Origin: CAVVYA01 sp964577835
GTDB lineage: Bacteria > Pseudomonadota > Alphaproteobacteria > SMXQ01
Assembly (NCBI GenBank): GCA_964577835.1
Contig: CAZOBN010000144.1
Span: 1 to 7,510, forward strand
Reading direction: 5' to 3'
DNA length: 7,510 nucleotides
Positions within the stretch are counted from its first letter, which is position 1, and each line of letters opens with the position of its first letter. Both the position numbers and the translations under genes were made by a program. The notes beneath the pieces were generated by a model. That model searched no databases, was not told the DNA's origin, and was given only the letters and a program-made list of their open reading frames with translations. This document shows, one piece after another, positions 1 to 7,255 of this stretch.

Positions 1-2
1 GA

Positions 3-3000
3 AATCTTTCAAAAGGTCGCCCGTGCAAAACAAGCGTTAGAATCGCTACACTAGTCGCTTACCTCTTTCCCCTGTTCAGCGCCCTCGTGGTCTTCGCGGC
101 GGTCATCGCGATTGGCCGAAATCTCTGGCAAAGTCGGATCCTCACCGAAGAGAATACCGAAAGAAATCTTCACGGGATCGCCCATTCGCTGTCCCAGCAA
201 ACCGCCCGCACACTGCAGGCGATCGATTTAACTCTCATCGCCGTCGCGGACTCTTTGCGCTACAGCGGGGTCGATTGGCAGCGCGCGGATGACCCCAGGG
301 TACGCCGGATCCTGCTGGATAAGCGAGCGCGCGCGCCTTACCTGCGGACGCTGTACGTGGTCGACGCGGATGGGCGAATCGTCCACTTGCTGAACAACCG
401 GCCTACGTCACCGGTCATCATAGCTGACCGGCCCTATTTCGCGATTCACAAAACCGATCCCGATCGTGGACTCTACGTCGGGGCCCCGGTGACAAGTCGC
501 GTCAGCAACGATTGGATCATCCCGATCAGCCGACGTCTGGAAAAGCCGGACGGCAGCTTCGCCGGGGTAATCGCTGGCGCAATGGAACCCTCGGTCCTTC
601 GCGACTTCTACAGCCAGATGGATCTGGCGGCCGACTCAGCGGTTGCCCTGTTCCGCAACGACGGCACTCTGGTGGTGCGCTACCCTGACGCGCCCGAGGC
701 GGTGGGAAAATCCTTCGCCGATTCCGGCATCCTTGGCGACGACCCACATCACCGCTTATTCCGCAAGCGAAGCCCGATCGACGGCATTCATCGCGTTTAT
801 ATCAAAGAGCAGGTCCCAGACTCGCCCCTGACTGTGGTCATCGGCTACGGCGAAACAGCGGTGTTCGCCGATTGGCGCAAGAATATGTGGGCCCTTGCCG
901 CGATCGCCCCTGTTCTGCTGATCACCTGCTGCGGATTGAGCCTCCTACTTCTTCTTTACACCACCCGGCGCGAGGCAACCCTCCGGGCCCTGCAGCAGAG
1001 CAAGGACCGATTTCGCGATTTCGCGGAGGCGGCCTCCGATCGGTTTTGGGAGACCGACGATCGGCATCGCTTCATCTGGCATTCGTCCAAGAGCTCTGGC
1101 AGCCGGTTCATCGGCAAGACGCGGTGGGAGATCTACGATATCGACGTCGGCGCCGACGAACACTGGCGCGCTCACAAAATGGATCTCGACGCGCGTCGGC
1201 CGTTCCGCGACTTCCGCTATACGCGCCACGAGCCCAACGGTACGATCCGCCACCGCACGGTCAGCGGCTTGCCGTTCTACGACAAGCATGGTCGATTCGA
1301 GGGTTATCGCGGTACGTACACGGACATCACGGCACAGGTTCTCGCCCAGGAACAGGCTGCCGTCGATCGCAACCGATTCCTGCGCGCCATGGAAAATCTG
1401 GCAGAGGGGTTCGCTCTCTATGACGCCGACGACCGCCTTGTCGTCTGCAATAGCCGTTTCCATGAATTGAACAAAAACGTCGCTCGCACGCTGACCCATG
1501 GCAAGACGTTCGAGGAATTCCTACGAGCGTGCCTGAAGAACGACATGATCGTCGAGGCCCGCGGTCATGAAGAGGAATGGCTCGCCCAACGGATGGCCGA
1601 TCATCGCAACCCGCCCAATGTGTTCGAGGTGATGCGTGGCGGACGCTGGTATCAGATCCGCGAGCAAAGCGACAAGCATGGTGGCATCCTTTTCTTCGTG
1701 CTCGACATCCATGACCAGAAGACCACCGAGTTGCAGAACAAGGCGCTCAACGAGCGCGTCCGCCTGCAGTTCGAGTGTATGCCCGTCGCCTGCCTCGTCC
1801 TGTCGCCCGAGTTCGTGGTGATCGACTGGAATCCCGCGGCTCAGCGGATATTCGGTTACTCCCGAGAGGAGATGATCGGACGGTCGCCCTACGAGCGGAT
1901 GATTCCAGAATCGAGGCACGACTACGTGAAGGCAATCGAGCGACGCCTGCGGGCTGGCGAGACGAATGTCAGCGGCGTCGGCGAGAGCATCACGAAGGAT
2001 GGGCACACGATCACCTGCGAGTGGTTCAGCACGCCAATTCTCGATTCCGAAAAACGTCTCATCGGCACGCTCAGCATGGCTGTGGACATCACGGAAAAGC
2101 GCAAGGCGGAGGAGAAGCTGCGCCAGGCCCAGCGCATGGAGGCGGTCGGTCAGTTGACTGGCGGCATCGCCCACGATTTCAACAATCTCCTCCAGGTGAT
2201 CTTCGGCAATTCCGAGATCCTGGTGCAGGGCCTCAAGGACCAGCCTCACCTGATGCGCTGGGCGGAAATGACCAAAACGGCGGCGGAACGCGGCGCCAAC
2301 CTCACCCAACGGTTGCTCGCCTTTTCGCGCCAGCAGGTTCTGGCGCCCACCATGATCGACCTGACGTCGCTCGTTGCCGAGTTCGTCGAACTCCTCAAGC
2401 TCACGCTGCCGGAGAACATCGAAATCGTGACCAATCTCGGCGATGAGATCGGTCCGCTGATGCTCGATCTCGGCCAGTTGGAGAACGCGCTGCTCAATCT
2501 CGCGCTGAATGCCCGGGACGCCATGCCAAGCGGCGGTCGCCTGACCATCGAAGCCGGCAACCGTGTTCTGAAGCCCGGCGAGCGGCAGGTCGACGCCGCC
2601 CCCGGGAACTATGTCACGCTTGCCGTGACCGACACCGGCACCGGTATGCCGCCCGACGTGATGAAGCGCGCGTTCGAACCCTTCTTCACCACAAAGGAGG
2701 TCAGCAAAGGCAGCGGCCTGGGGCTTTCCATGGTCTATGGCTTCGTCGCCCAGTCGGGAGGTCAGGTCAAGCTCGAGAGCCGCAACGGGATCGGCACCAC
2801 GGTCACCCTGTGGTTTCCGCGCGGCGAGGTCGAAAGATTCGAATATCGCGAGAGCCGACAATCCGCGGAATCGATGCCGACAGGCAGCGAAACGATCCTC
2901 GTGGTCGAAGACGATGCGATGGTGCGATCCTATGTGACCGACCAGCTCCAGAGCCTCGGCTACTCCGTAACCGAGGCGGACAGCGGCACTGCGGCGTTGA

Positions 3001-3254
3001 CCCACCTCGAAACTCTCGGGCAGGTCGATCTGCTATTCACCGACATCGTCATGCCGGGCGGGATGAGTGGCCGCGAGCTGGCCGACGAAGTGGCGCGGCG
3101 CTATCCGACGACGAAAATTCTTTTCACGTCCGGCTACATCCAGAAGGCGGAGGACGATAGGCACCCCGTTCCGACCGGCGTCAATCTGCTGGCCAAGCCG
3201 TACTACCGCCAGGATCTCGCGATCCGCGTCCGGGAGATTCTCGACGCGCGCTAG
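3..3254 (+). CDS. Hybrid sensor histidine kinase (Cache-like sensor, three PAS domains, HisKA, HATPase, receiver), 5'-partial
   Basis: Membrane sensor kinase that should autophosphorylate on His and pass phosphate to its own C-terminal receiver. Residues are numbered from the first full codon at 3. TM helix 1 is about 14-38 and TM helix 2 about 296-320; between them lies a periplasmic region resembling a dCache sensor. Three cytoplasmic PAS-like segments follow, about 337-444, 456-573 and 588-698, the first and third ending in TDIT and VDIT. The H-box GGIAHDFNNLL has the phospho-acceptor His724. The ATPase shows the N-box (Asn836), DTGTGMP (Asp877) and GSGLGL (903-908). The receiver has the acidic pair Asp970-Asp971, phospho-acceptor Asp1014 in TDIVMPGG and Lys1065. 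The frame is open to the left edge. The first ordinary start codon, GTG at 87, falls inside TM helix 1, so the true start is upstream. No DNA-binding domain or partner regulator is adjacent. The ligand cannot be read from sequence. Confidence 0.93.
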   Translation, partial: NLSKGRPCKTSVRIATLVAYLFPLFSALVVFAAVIAIGRNLWQSRILTEENTERNLHGIAHSLSQQTARTLQAIDLTLIAVADSLRYSGVDWQRADDPRVRRILLDKRARAPYLRTLYVVDADGRIVHLLNNRPTSPVIIADRPYFAIHKTDPDRGLYVGAPVTSRVSNDWIIPISRRLEKPDGSFAGVIAGAMEPSVLRDFYSQMDLAADSAVALFRNDGTLVVRYPDAPEAVGKSFADSGILGDDPHHRLFRKRSPIDGIHRVYIKEQVPDSPLTVVIGYGETAVFADWRKNMWALAAIAPVLLITCCGLSLLLLLYTTRREATLRALQQSKDRFRDFAEAASDRFWETDDRHRFIWHSSKSSGSRFIGKTRWEIYDIDVGADEHWRAHKMDLDARRPFRDFRYTRHEPNGTIRHRTVSGLPFYDKHGRFEGYRGTYTDITAQVLAQEQAAVDRNRFLRAMENLAEGFALYDADDRLVVCNSRFHELNKNVARTLTHGKTFEEFLRACLKNDMIVEARGHEEEWLAQRMADHRNPPNVFEVMRGGRWYQIREQSDKHGGILFFVLDIHDQKTTELQNKALNERVRLQFECMPVACLVLSPEFVVIDWNPAAQRIFGYSREEMIGRSPYERMIPESRHDYVKAIERRLRAGETNVSGVGESITKDGHTITCEWFSTPILDSEKRLIGTLSMAVDITEKRKAEEKLRQAQRMEAVGQLTGGIAHDFNNLLQVIFGNSEILVQGLKDQPHLMRWAEMTKTAAERGANLTQRLLAFSRQQVLAPTMIDLTSLVAEFVELLKLTLPENIEIVTNLGDEIGPLMLDLGQLENALLNLALNARDAMPSGGRLTIEAGNRVLKPGERQVDAAPGNYVTLAVTDTGTGMPPDVMKRAFEPFFTTKEVSKGSGLGLSMVYGFVAQSGGQVKLESRNGIGTTVTLWFPRGEVERFEYRESRQSAESMPTGSETILVVEDDAMVRSYVTDQLQSLGYSVTEADSGTAALTHLETLGQVDLLFTDIVMPGGMSGRELADEVARRYPTTKILFTSGYIQKAEDDRHPVPTGVNLLAKPYYRQDLAIRVREILDAR

Positions 3255-3379
3255 CCGATAGGATCTCGGCCACCCCGCGGGGAAATATGCTACGCTTTCC
3301 CAAAGCCGGCGTGCTGGAGTGGGCTGCTCTCTGCCTTCAGAACGCCGGGCAAGAAACGTCTCGTAAGAAGCGGGGAATC

Positions 3380-4063
3380 ATGCTCAAGAAAATTGTCGGG
3401 TGGCTCGACCGGGAATTCGTCGAGCTGTCCTGCGAAGGCGACGGCCATGGCACGGCCGCGGAAGAAGCCCATGCCATCTTTCACCGCATGTCGAATGAGC
3501 TTGGGCATTTCGGCCTGTCGCTCGACCACGTGATCCGCACCCGTTTGTGGGGCCGCGACCGAGCCAGCCGGGACGCCGGCAGCGACGTGCGCTTCGCCAC
3601 GCTTTCAGGCGGCGCGCGGGCGGCGAGCTCCAGCTATATCGCGCCCGAGCGTTTCGCCACCCTCAATGGCCGGGTCGCCCTCGACCTCGTCGCGCTCAGG
3701 ACATCGTCACCGCCCGCCAAGACCATCCGCGAGAATGATCCGCCGCGCATGCCGATCCGCTACATGACGATCGGCGACCTTGTGATTCTGTCCGGCATGA
3801 CCAACCAGCAGCCGGGTCTCGATGCCCAACTCGCCGACATCATGCCGCGGGTCGGTGCCGCCCTCTCGGAAGCCGGCAGCGGCTGGAACAAGGTCGCGCT
3901 CATGTCGGGCTATTTGCATCGCAGCCAACAGCCCGAGGCGCTGAGGGCCGGCATCGTCAAATGGACGGGCGGCGCTCTTCCCGCCCGCCTCGAGATCGGC
4001 TTCGCCGACGGCTATTCGGCGCCCGACAAGCTGATCGAGATCGAAACCACCGCCCTACGTTGA
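3380..4063 (+). CDS. RidA/YjgF/UK114-family protein with tandem Rid domains
   Basis: The 227-residue product is about twice the usual Rid length of some 130 residues. The C-terminal half (about 125-227) is a recognisable Rid domain. It has LSGM (137-140), PARLEI with Arg203, and IEIE with Glu220, matching the Arg105/Glu120 pair of E. coli RidA in order and spacing. Canonical Rid proteins hydrolyse reactive enamine/imine intermediates from PLP enzymes to 2-oxo acids in the cytosol. The N-terminal half (about 25-107) looks like a diverged second copy: Arg80 may be kept, but the position matching Glu220 appears to be Ala100, so it may be structural only. I chose ATG 3380 over the in-frame ATG at 3287 because the extra 31 residues look unlike the family and have poor codon bias; ribosome-site evidence is weak for both. 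The dehydrogenase begins 13 bases after the stop, implying co-transcription. Substrate unknown. Confidence 0.85.
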   Translation: MLKKIVGWLDREFVELSCEGDGHGTAAEEAHAIFHRMSNELGHFGLSLDHVIRTRLWGRDRASRDAGSDVRFATLSGGARAASSSYIAPERFATLNGRVALDLVALRTSSPPAKTIRENDPPRMPIRYMTIGDLVILSGMTNQQPGLDAQLADIMPRVGAALSEAGSGWNKVALMSGYLHRSQQPEALRAGIVKWTGGALPARLEIGFADGYSAPDKLIEIETTALR

Positions 4064-4068
4064 GAGGA
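4062..4068 (+). promoter_or_regulatory. Shine-Dalgarno site of the D-2-hydroxyacid dehydrogenase
   Basis: GAGAGGA ends 8 bases before the ATG at 4077 and overlaps the TGA stop of the Rid gene (4061-4063). The overlap supports the chosen start and suggests translational coupling within a two-gene operon. Confidence 0.75.
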
Positions 4069-4076
4069 CTTCGCGA

Positions 4077-5147
4077 ATGCCGCAGAAACAAAAAATCTTC
4101 ATCTTCGCGCCGGCCGATGAGACCGGCGAGTGCCACCGCCAACTGGAAGCCGCGGGCTGCGAATTGATTCTCGGCGGCGCATCGTGGCATACGCCGAAGG
4201 GCAACAACGAAGCCCAGATGTGCGAAATGGCAAAGGACACCGTGGCCATGATGGGCACCTCGATCCGCTCGAGCCCGATCACGCGCAAGATCATGGAAAG
4301 TGCCGGCCCTAACCTGCGCATCGTCGCCAAATACACCGTCGGCGTCGACGACGTCGATGTCGATGCCGCGACCGACATGGGCATCATGGTGACCCACGCA
4401 CCGACCGAATCGAATTTCGGCGGCGTCGCCGAAGGCGCCATGGCCATGATGCTGGCGCTGCTCAAGAAGGTGCGCGAACGCGACGAATATATGAAGGCGG
4501 GCGGCTGGCGCAGCGAAGAATTGCAGGGCACCTATCTCGGCGCGCGCCAGACCGACGGCTATCCGGGCATCACCGTCGGCATCGTCGGCCTGGGCCGCAT
4601 CGGCAGCCGTGTCGCCGACCTGCTGGCGCCATGGCGGGTGCGCGTCATCGCCTACGATCCCTACGTCAAGCCGCATCAGTTCATCTTGCACAACTGCACC
4701 CCGGTCGATCTGCCGACGCTGCTCCGCGAGTCCGACGTGGTCTCCGTTCACGTCACGCTGACCAAGGAGACGCGACGCTTCATCGGCGCCAAGGAATTCG
4801 CCCAGATGAAACCCTCGGCGGTGTTCATCAACACGTCGCGCGGTCAGGCGGTGGACGAGGCCGCGTTGGCCCAGGCGCTGGCGACCGACAAAATCGCTGC
4901 CGCGGCGCTCGACGTATTCGAGGACGAGCCGCTGCCCAAGGAGTCTCCCCTCCTCGGCCTCGGCCACAAGGTCCTGCTCTCGCCGCACATGGTGACCTCC
5001 AACCTGCGCAGCGGTCTGCATCCCGGCATGATGTGGGCGATGCGCTCGGTCCTCAAGGTGCTCAAGGGCGAGGTGCCCGACAACGTGTTCAACACCGAGG
5101 TCATCCCGGCGTGGCAGAAGCGCTTCGGCGGCAAGGCGGCGCGTTGA
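4077..5147 (+). CDS. D-isomer-specific 2-hydroxyacid dehydrogenase, NAD-dependent
   Basis: Soluble 356-residue oxidoreductase interconverting a D-2-hydroxyacid and its 2-oxo acid with NAD(H). The Rossmann motif is GLGRIG at 171-176. The acidic residue ending the next strand is Asp194 in AYDPY, which usually favours NAD over NADP. The catalytic set is present: Arg255 in NTSRG, Glu284 in FEDEP and His304 in SPHMV; the Arg-to-Glu spacing of 29 matches E. coli SerA as I recall it. An N-terminal catalytic-domain signature, VGVDDVDVDAA, lies near residues 86-96. There is no C-terminal ACT domain, so it is not a long SerA-type phosphoglycerate dehydrogenase, and its length suits the general hydroxyacid/glyoxylate/hydroxypyruvate reductase group. 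The start is supported by GAGAGGA 8 bases upstream. It is co-directional with the Rid gene and probably shares its transcript. The physiological substrate cannot be assigned. Confidence 0.92.
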   Translation: MPQKQKIFIFAPADETGECHRQLEAAGCELILGGASWHTPKGNNEAQMCEMAKDTVAMMGTSIRSSPITRKIMESAGPNLRIVAKYTVGVDDVDVDAATDMGIMVTHAPTESNFGGVAEGAMAMMLALLKKVRERDEYMKAGGWRSEELQGTYLGARQTDGYPGITVGIVGLGRIGSRVADLLAPWRVRVIAYDPYVKPHQFILHNCTPVDLPTLLRESDVVSVHVTLTKETRRFIGAKEFAQMKPSAVFINTSRGQAVDEAALAQALATDKIAAAALDVFEDEPLPKESPLLGLGHKVLLSPHMVTSNLRSGLHPGMMWAMRSVLKVLKGEVPDNVFNTEVIPAWQKRFGGKAAR

Positions 5148-5190
5148 ACGCGCCGCACCCACGACCGGCGTGCGCGTGGGCCTCGAACCC

Positions 5191-5224
5191 ACAAACAAAA
5201 ACGGCGGCTCCATGAGCCGCCGTT
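5191..5224 (-). terminator. Intrinsic terminator of the cold-shock gene
   Basis: The arms ACGGCGGCTC (5201-5210) and GAGCCGCCGT (5214-5223) pair perfectly around a 3-base loop, and A5200-T5224 adds an eleventh pair. On the minus strand the stem is followed at once by a T-rich tract reading TTTTTGTTTG with the last stem base. It lies about 30 bases past the cold-shock stop codon. The plus-strand side has no T-run, so it should act mainly on minus-strand transcripts, though the hairpin could also protect the 3' end of the converging dehydrogenase mRNA. Confidence 0.88.
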
Positions 5225-5254
5225 CGATGACCGATCGCTCGGTAAAGTCGTTTA

Positions 5255-5458
5255 TTAGACGAGCCGCAGATTCACTGCTGCCGTTTTGCCGCGCTCGGTG
5301 GCGAGATCGTAGCTGACCTTCTGTCCTTCGTTGAGGGCCTGGATCCCTGCGCGCTGAACGGCCGTGATATGCACGAACACGTCCTTCGAGCCTTCGTCCG
5401 GGGTGATGAACCCGAAACCCTTCGTCGGGTTGAACCACTTCACGGTTCCTGTCGCCAT
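5255..5458 (-). CDS. CspA-family cold-shock protein
   Basis: This 67-residue single cold-shock domain protein is a five-stranded OB-fold binder of single-stranded RNA and DNA, acting in the cytoplasm as an RNA chaperone or antiterminator. RNP1 is KGFGFI (13-18) and RNP2 is VFVHI (27-31); the surface aromatic residues Trp8, Phe9, Phe15, Phe17, Phe28 and the nearby His30 are present. Length is typical for the family. The start MATGTVKWF is fixed by AGGAGA six bases upstream on the minus strand. A longer in-frame reading from 5515 adds 19 residues unlike any cold-shock N-terminus and is rejected. It is transcribed alone, with an intrinsic terminator behind and about 210 bases of leader/promoter space in front. 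Whether it is cold-inducible or constitutive cannot be told, since many genomes carry several paralogues; I therefore give no symbol. Confidence 0.97.
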   Translation of the reverse strand: MATGTVKWFNPTKGFGFITPDEGSKDVFVHITAVQRAGIQALNEGQKVSYDLATERGKTAAVNLRLV

Positions 5459-5463
5459 AGTCT

Positions 5464-5469
5464 TCTCCT
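5464..5469 (-). promoter_or_regulatory. Shine-Dalgarno site of the cold-shock gene
   Basis: The minus strand reads AGGAGA here, five bases before the ATG at 5458-5456. This strong site decides the start in favour of the 67-residue form. Confidence 0.85.
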
Positions 5470-5613
5470 GGTAGGCATTTCCAACTACCGCGCGTCCGTC
5501 ACGCGGGCCGATCAATTAGAGCTAGTCGGGGAAGCCTATAGTCGCAGCGGGAAGCAGGCGAGTCAGCAAGCCAGCCGAAGTAGATAATTGACCTGATTTT
5601 CTAACATAAATGG

Positions 5614-5643
5614 CAAAAAGGGGCGAGTGTAATTCTGCCCCCT
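5614..5643 (-). terminator. Possible intrinsic terminator behind the alpha/beta hydrolase
   Basis: On the minus strand AGGGG (5643-5639) can pair with CCCCT (5623-5619); beyond a one-base bulge a further G-C pair forms (5637/5624). The loop is about 12 bases, and the 3' arm runs directly into TTTTTG (5619-5614). It begins about 29 bases past the hydrolase stop codon. The stem is short and bulged, so efficiency is uncertain, but its position fits separation of the hydrolase transcript from the cold-shock gene downstream. Confidence 0.45.
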
Positions 5644-5671
5644 AAAACTGCCAACAAGCGACTGATTTCGC

Positions 5672-6571
5672 TCACAAATCCATCTGCGCGAAGATCGCCT
5701 TCAAGAGCGCGCCCCGGGGTTTGTCGAACTCGTAGTTGACCGCGAAGTGCTTGAGTCCCTCGAGCGCCAACTCCGTGCAGGGATAGCCGCGCTCGCGCCA
5801 CGCGGCGGCGAATTCGCGCGACTGACGCTGGAATTCGGCCAGCTCTTCCGTACCATAGCCGACAATCAGCGGCATCGCCCGATCGGGGATCTGGCGGATC
5901 GGACTCAGCCGCGCCACCGCCGCATCGTCGAGCGCCACGTAGCTGTTGCGCCACGACAGCTTGACGGGTGCCAGATCGAACATGCCGCTGATCGGCGCGC
6001 CGCCCTTCACAACGTCCATGGGCAGGCCGAAGGTCGCGGACCAGTCCGTCACGACGACCATTCCGCAGACATGGCCGCCGGAAGAATGGCCCGAGACGAA
6101 GATGCGATCGGGATCGCCGCCGAAGTCGCGGGCGTGGCGATAGGCCCAGGCGACCGCGGCGCGCGCCTGCCGTACCTGCTCATCCAGTGTGACCTTCGGC
6201 ACGCGCTCGTAATTGACGGCGATGAAGGTCGCGCCTCGCGCCACGAAGGCCTCGGCGGGGAAGCTCACGTCGCTTTTCCTGCCGCCCTTCCAGGCGCCGC
6301 CATGAAAGAAAATCTGGATCGGCGCATTGGGCGCGCTCGCCTTGAAGATATCGAGCCTTTCAGCCTCGCTCGGGCCATAGGGCACGTCGAGCATGGATTG
6401 CGCCGCCAACTTGGCGCGGACGCGCGCGCTTTCCAGTTCCTTGAACCGGCGATGATGCTCGTGCTCCTCCTTGGTCACCAGGGTCATCTGGTCGTACTGC
6501 GCATCGAGCGCCGCCTGGGTGTAGTTGCCCCACACCTTCGGCTCCGCGCTCACGATTGCCCGATCCGTCAT
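5672..6571 (-). CDS. Alpha/beta hydrolase, arylformamidase (kynurenine formamidase)-like / HSL-type esterase
   Basis: A 299-residue serine hydrolase with no signal peptide, hence probably cytosolic. The oxyanion-hole motif is HGGAW (90-94). The nucleophile elbow is GHSSG (161-165) with Ser163, followed by Gly166-His167. The likely catalytic His is His275 in LKHF. The acid is probably Glu242 or Glu243 in GTEELAEF, where related enzymes more often have Asp. The N-terminal region with HHRRF near 39-43 and the PYGPSEAERLDIF stretch (64-76) are the style of arylformamidase-like carboxylesterases, which hydrolyse N-formylkynurenine or other small esters and amides. No other tryptophan-catabolism gene is present, so kynurenine formamidase activity is only one possibility. 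ATG 6571 is preferred over the upstream in-frame ATG 6607 because GGGAGG sits five bases before it. It is divergent from the lipoprotein gene. Confidence 0.9.
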   Translation of the reverse strand: MTDRAIVSAEPKVWGNYTQAALDAQYDQMTLVTKEEHEHHRRFKELESARVRAKLAAQSMLDVPYGPSEAERLDIFKASAPNAPIQIFFHGGAWKGGRKSDVSFPAEAFVARGATFIAVNYERVPKVTLDEQVRQARAAVAWAYRHARDFGGDPDRIFVSGHSSGGHVCGMVVVTDWSATFGLPMDVVKGGAPISGMFDLAPVKLSWRNSYVALDDAAVARLSPIRQIPDRAMPLIVGYGTEELAEFQRQSREFAAAWRERGYPCTELALEGLKHFAVNYEFDKPRGALLKAIFAQMDL

Positions 6572-6576
6572 CGCCG

Positions 6577-6582
6577 CCTCCC
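6577..6582 (-). promoter_or_regulatory. Shine-Dalgarno site of the alpha/beta hydrolase
   Basis: The minus strand reads GGGAGG, five bases before the ATG at 6571-6569. It supports the 299-residue start over a reading beginning 12 codons earlier. Confidence 0.7.
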
Positions 6583-6709
6583 GGCCGTTATGACGCCAGA
6601 GTGCCATATCCCGCTGGGAAGGTCATGCCTGGGTTGTGGCGCGTGACATGCGTTGAGGCGACGGAGCGGGGCTCTAGACAACCGCGGCGGTCTCCGCTTT
6701 GATGACGCC

Positions 6710-7237
6710 ATGCGCAATCTTCGTCTGGTCATGTCGTCCCTCGCCGCGCTGTTCGCCGGCGCCTGCGACAATGTGGTGATCTACTATTCCCAGCAAGCCC
6801 AACCCTATTCGATCCCGTTCGTCGGCGCGAACGTCAAGGACGGCCTGCTGCCGGTGCGGATCCACGGCGATCCCTTCCCGGGCCGCGCCGATCCGGAGGA
6901 GATCGCGGGGGCGCTCGCCCTGCCCGGCTGGATGACGCCGGCAAAGCTCACCACCAAGCCGACCGGCATATCGCGCGACCTCGCGGTCGTGCTGGTGTTC
7001 AATCCGGCCTACAAGGACTCCGGCATGGACATCGCCTGCGCGCCGGGCGCTTCCCCGCCGACACAGGCGGGCGACGGCAAGACCCTGCGTATAGCCGCCA
7101 ACCTGTGCTACGAGGGCAAGAGCATCTCGTGGCTCTATGCCGCCGGACCCCAGCCGACCGGCATCGACGATCCCAAATTCGACCGCCTGATGAGTCAGGT
7201 GCTGGCCAGCCTGCTGCCCATAGCCGGCCCGACCTGA
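6710..7237 (+). CDS. Predicted small lipoprotein of unknown function
   Basis: I do not recognise the family. The 175-residue product opens with Met-Arg-Asn-Leu-Arg, a hydrophobic stretch and FAGAC, giving a plausible but non-ideal lipobox (Ala rather than Leu at -3) with lipidated Cys19. Residue +2 is Asp20, which in the E. coli sorting rule retains lipoproteins in the inner membrane; whether this rule holds here is uncertain. The mature part has a Tyr/Gln/Pro-rich start (YYSQQAQPYS), a hydrophobic strand LAVVLVF (91-97), and two further Cys residues (110 and 133) that could form a periplasmic disulfide. I chose ATG 6710 because it places a charged N-terminus directly before the signal; a TTG at 6653 would bury the signal behind 19 extra residues. 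No convincing Shine-Dalgarno is visible. Third-position G/C bias is strong, supporting coding. A repeat element begins 18 bases after the stop. Confidence 0.75.
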   Translation: MRNLRLVMSSLAALFAGACDNVVIYYSQQAQPYSIPFVGANVKDGLLPVRIHGDPFPGRADPEEIAGALALPGWMTPAKLTTKPTGISRDLAVVLVFNPAYKDSGMDIACAPGASPPTQAGDGKTLRIAANLCYEGKSISWLYAAGPQPTGIDDPKFDRLMSQVLASLLPIAGPT

Positions 7238-7255
7238 ACCCATCCATCGAGCGCT

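Noticed and set aside
87..89. GTG as the kinase start
   Set aside because: It falls in the middle of TM helix 1, and the same frame is open and hydrophobic upstream to the window edge.
1521..3005. 494-codon open frame on the minus strand inside the kinase gene
   Set aside because: It lies antisense to the conserved kinase core and shows no recognisable domain; long antisense frames are expected in G/C-rich genes with strong third-position bias.
3273..3282. CCCCGCGGGG palindrome after the kinase gene as a terminator
   Set aside because: The stem is at most a few pairs with almost no loop and no T-run follows, so it is not a credible intrinsic terminator.
3287..3379. 31-residue N-terminal extension of the Rid protein
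   Set aside because: Poor codon bias and no family resemblance; kept only as an alternative start because neither start has a strong ribosome site.
3957..5438. 493-codon minus-strand frame across the dehydrogenase and cold-shock genes
   Set aside because: It is antisense to the dehydrogenase and out of frame through the cold-shock gene; composition is His/Arg/Gly-rich low-information sequence typical of a shadow frame.
5459..5515. 19-residue N-terminal extension of the cold-shock protein
   Set aside because: A strong ribosome site directly precedes the internal ATG, and MATGTVKWF is the standard family start.
5520..5613. Sigma-70 promoter of the cold-shock gene
   Set aside because: On the minus strand a TTGCTG and a TATAGG are visible but separated by about 23 bases, too far for a standard promoter; no better pair was found.
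5747..6646. 299-codon plus-strand frame opposite the hydrolase
   Set aside because: It mirrors the hydrolase, whose catalytic motifs are intact on the minus strand; no domain was seen in the antisense product.
6572..6709. Promoters between the divergent hydrolase and lipoprotein genes
   Set aside because: I looked for -35/-10 pairs on both strands; the best plus-strand candidate (TTGAGG ... TCTAGA) has only 14 bases of spacing, so none is reported.
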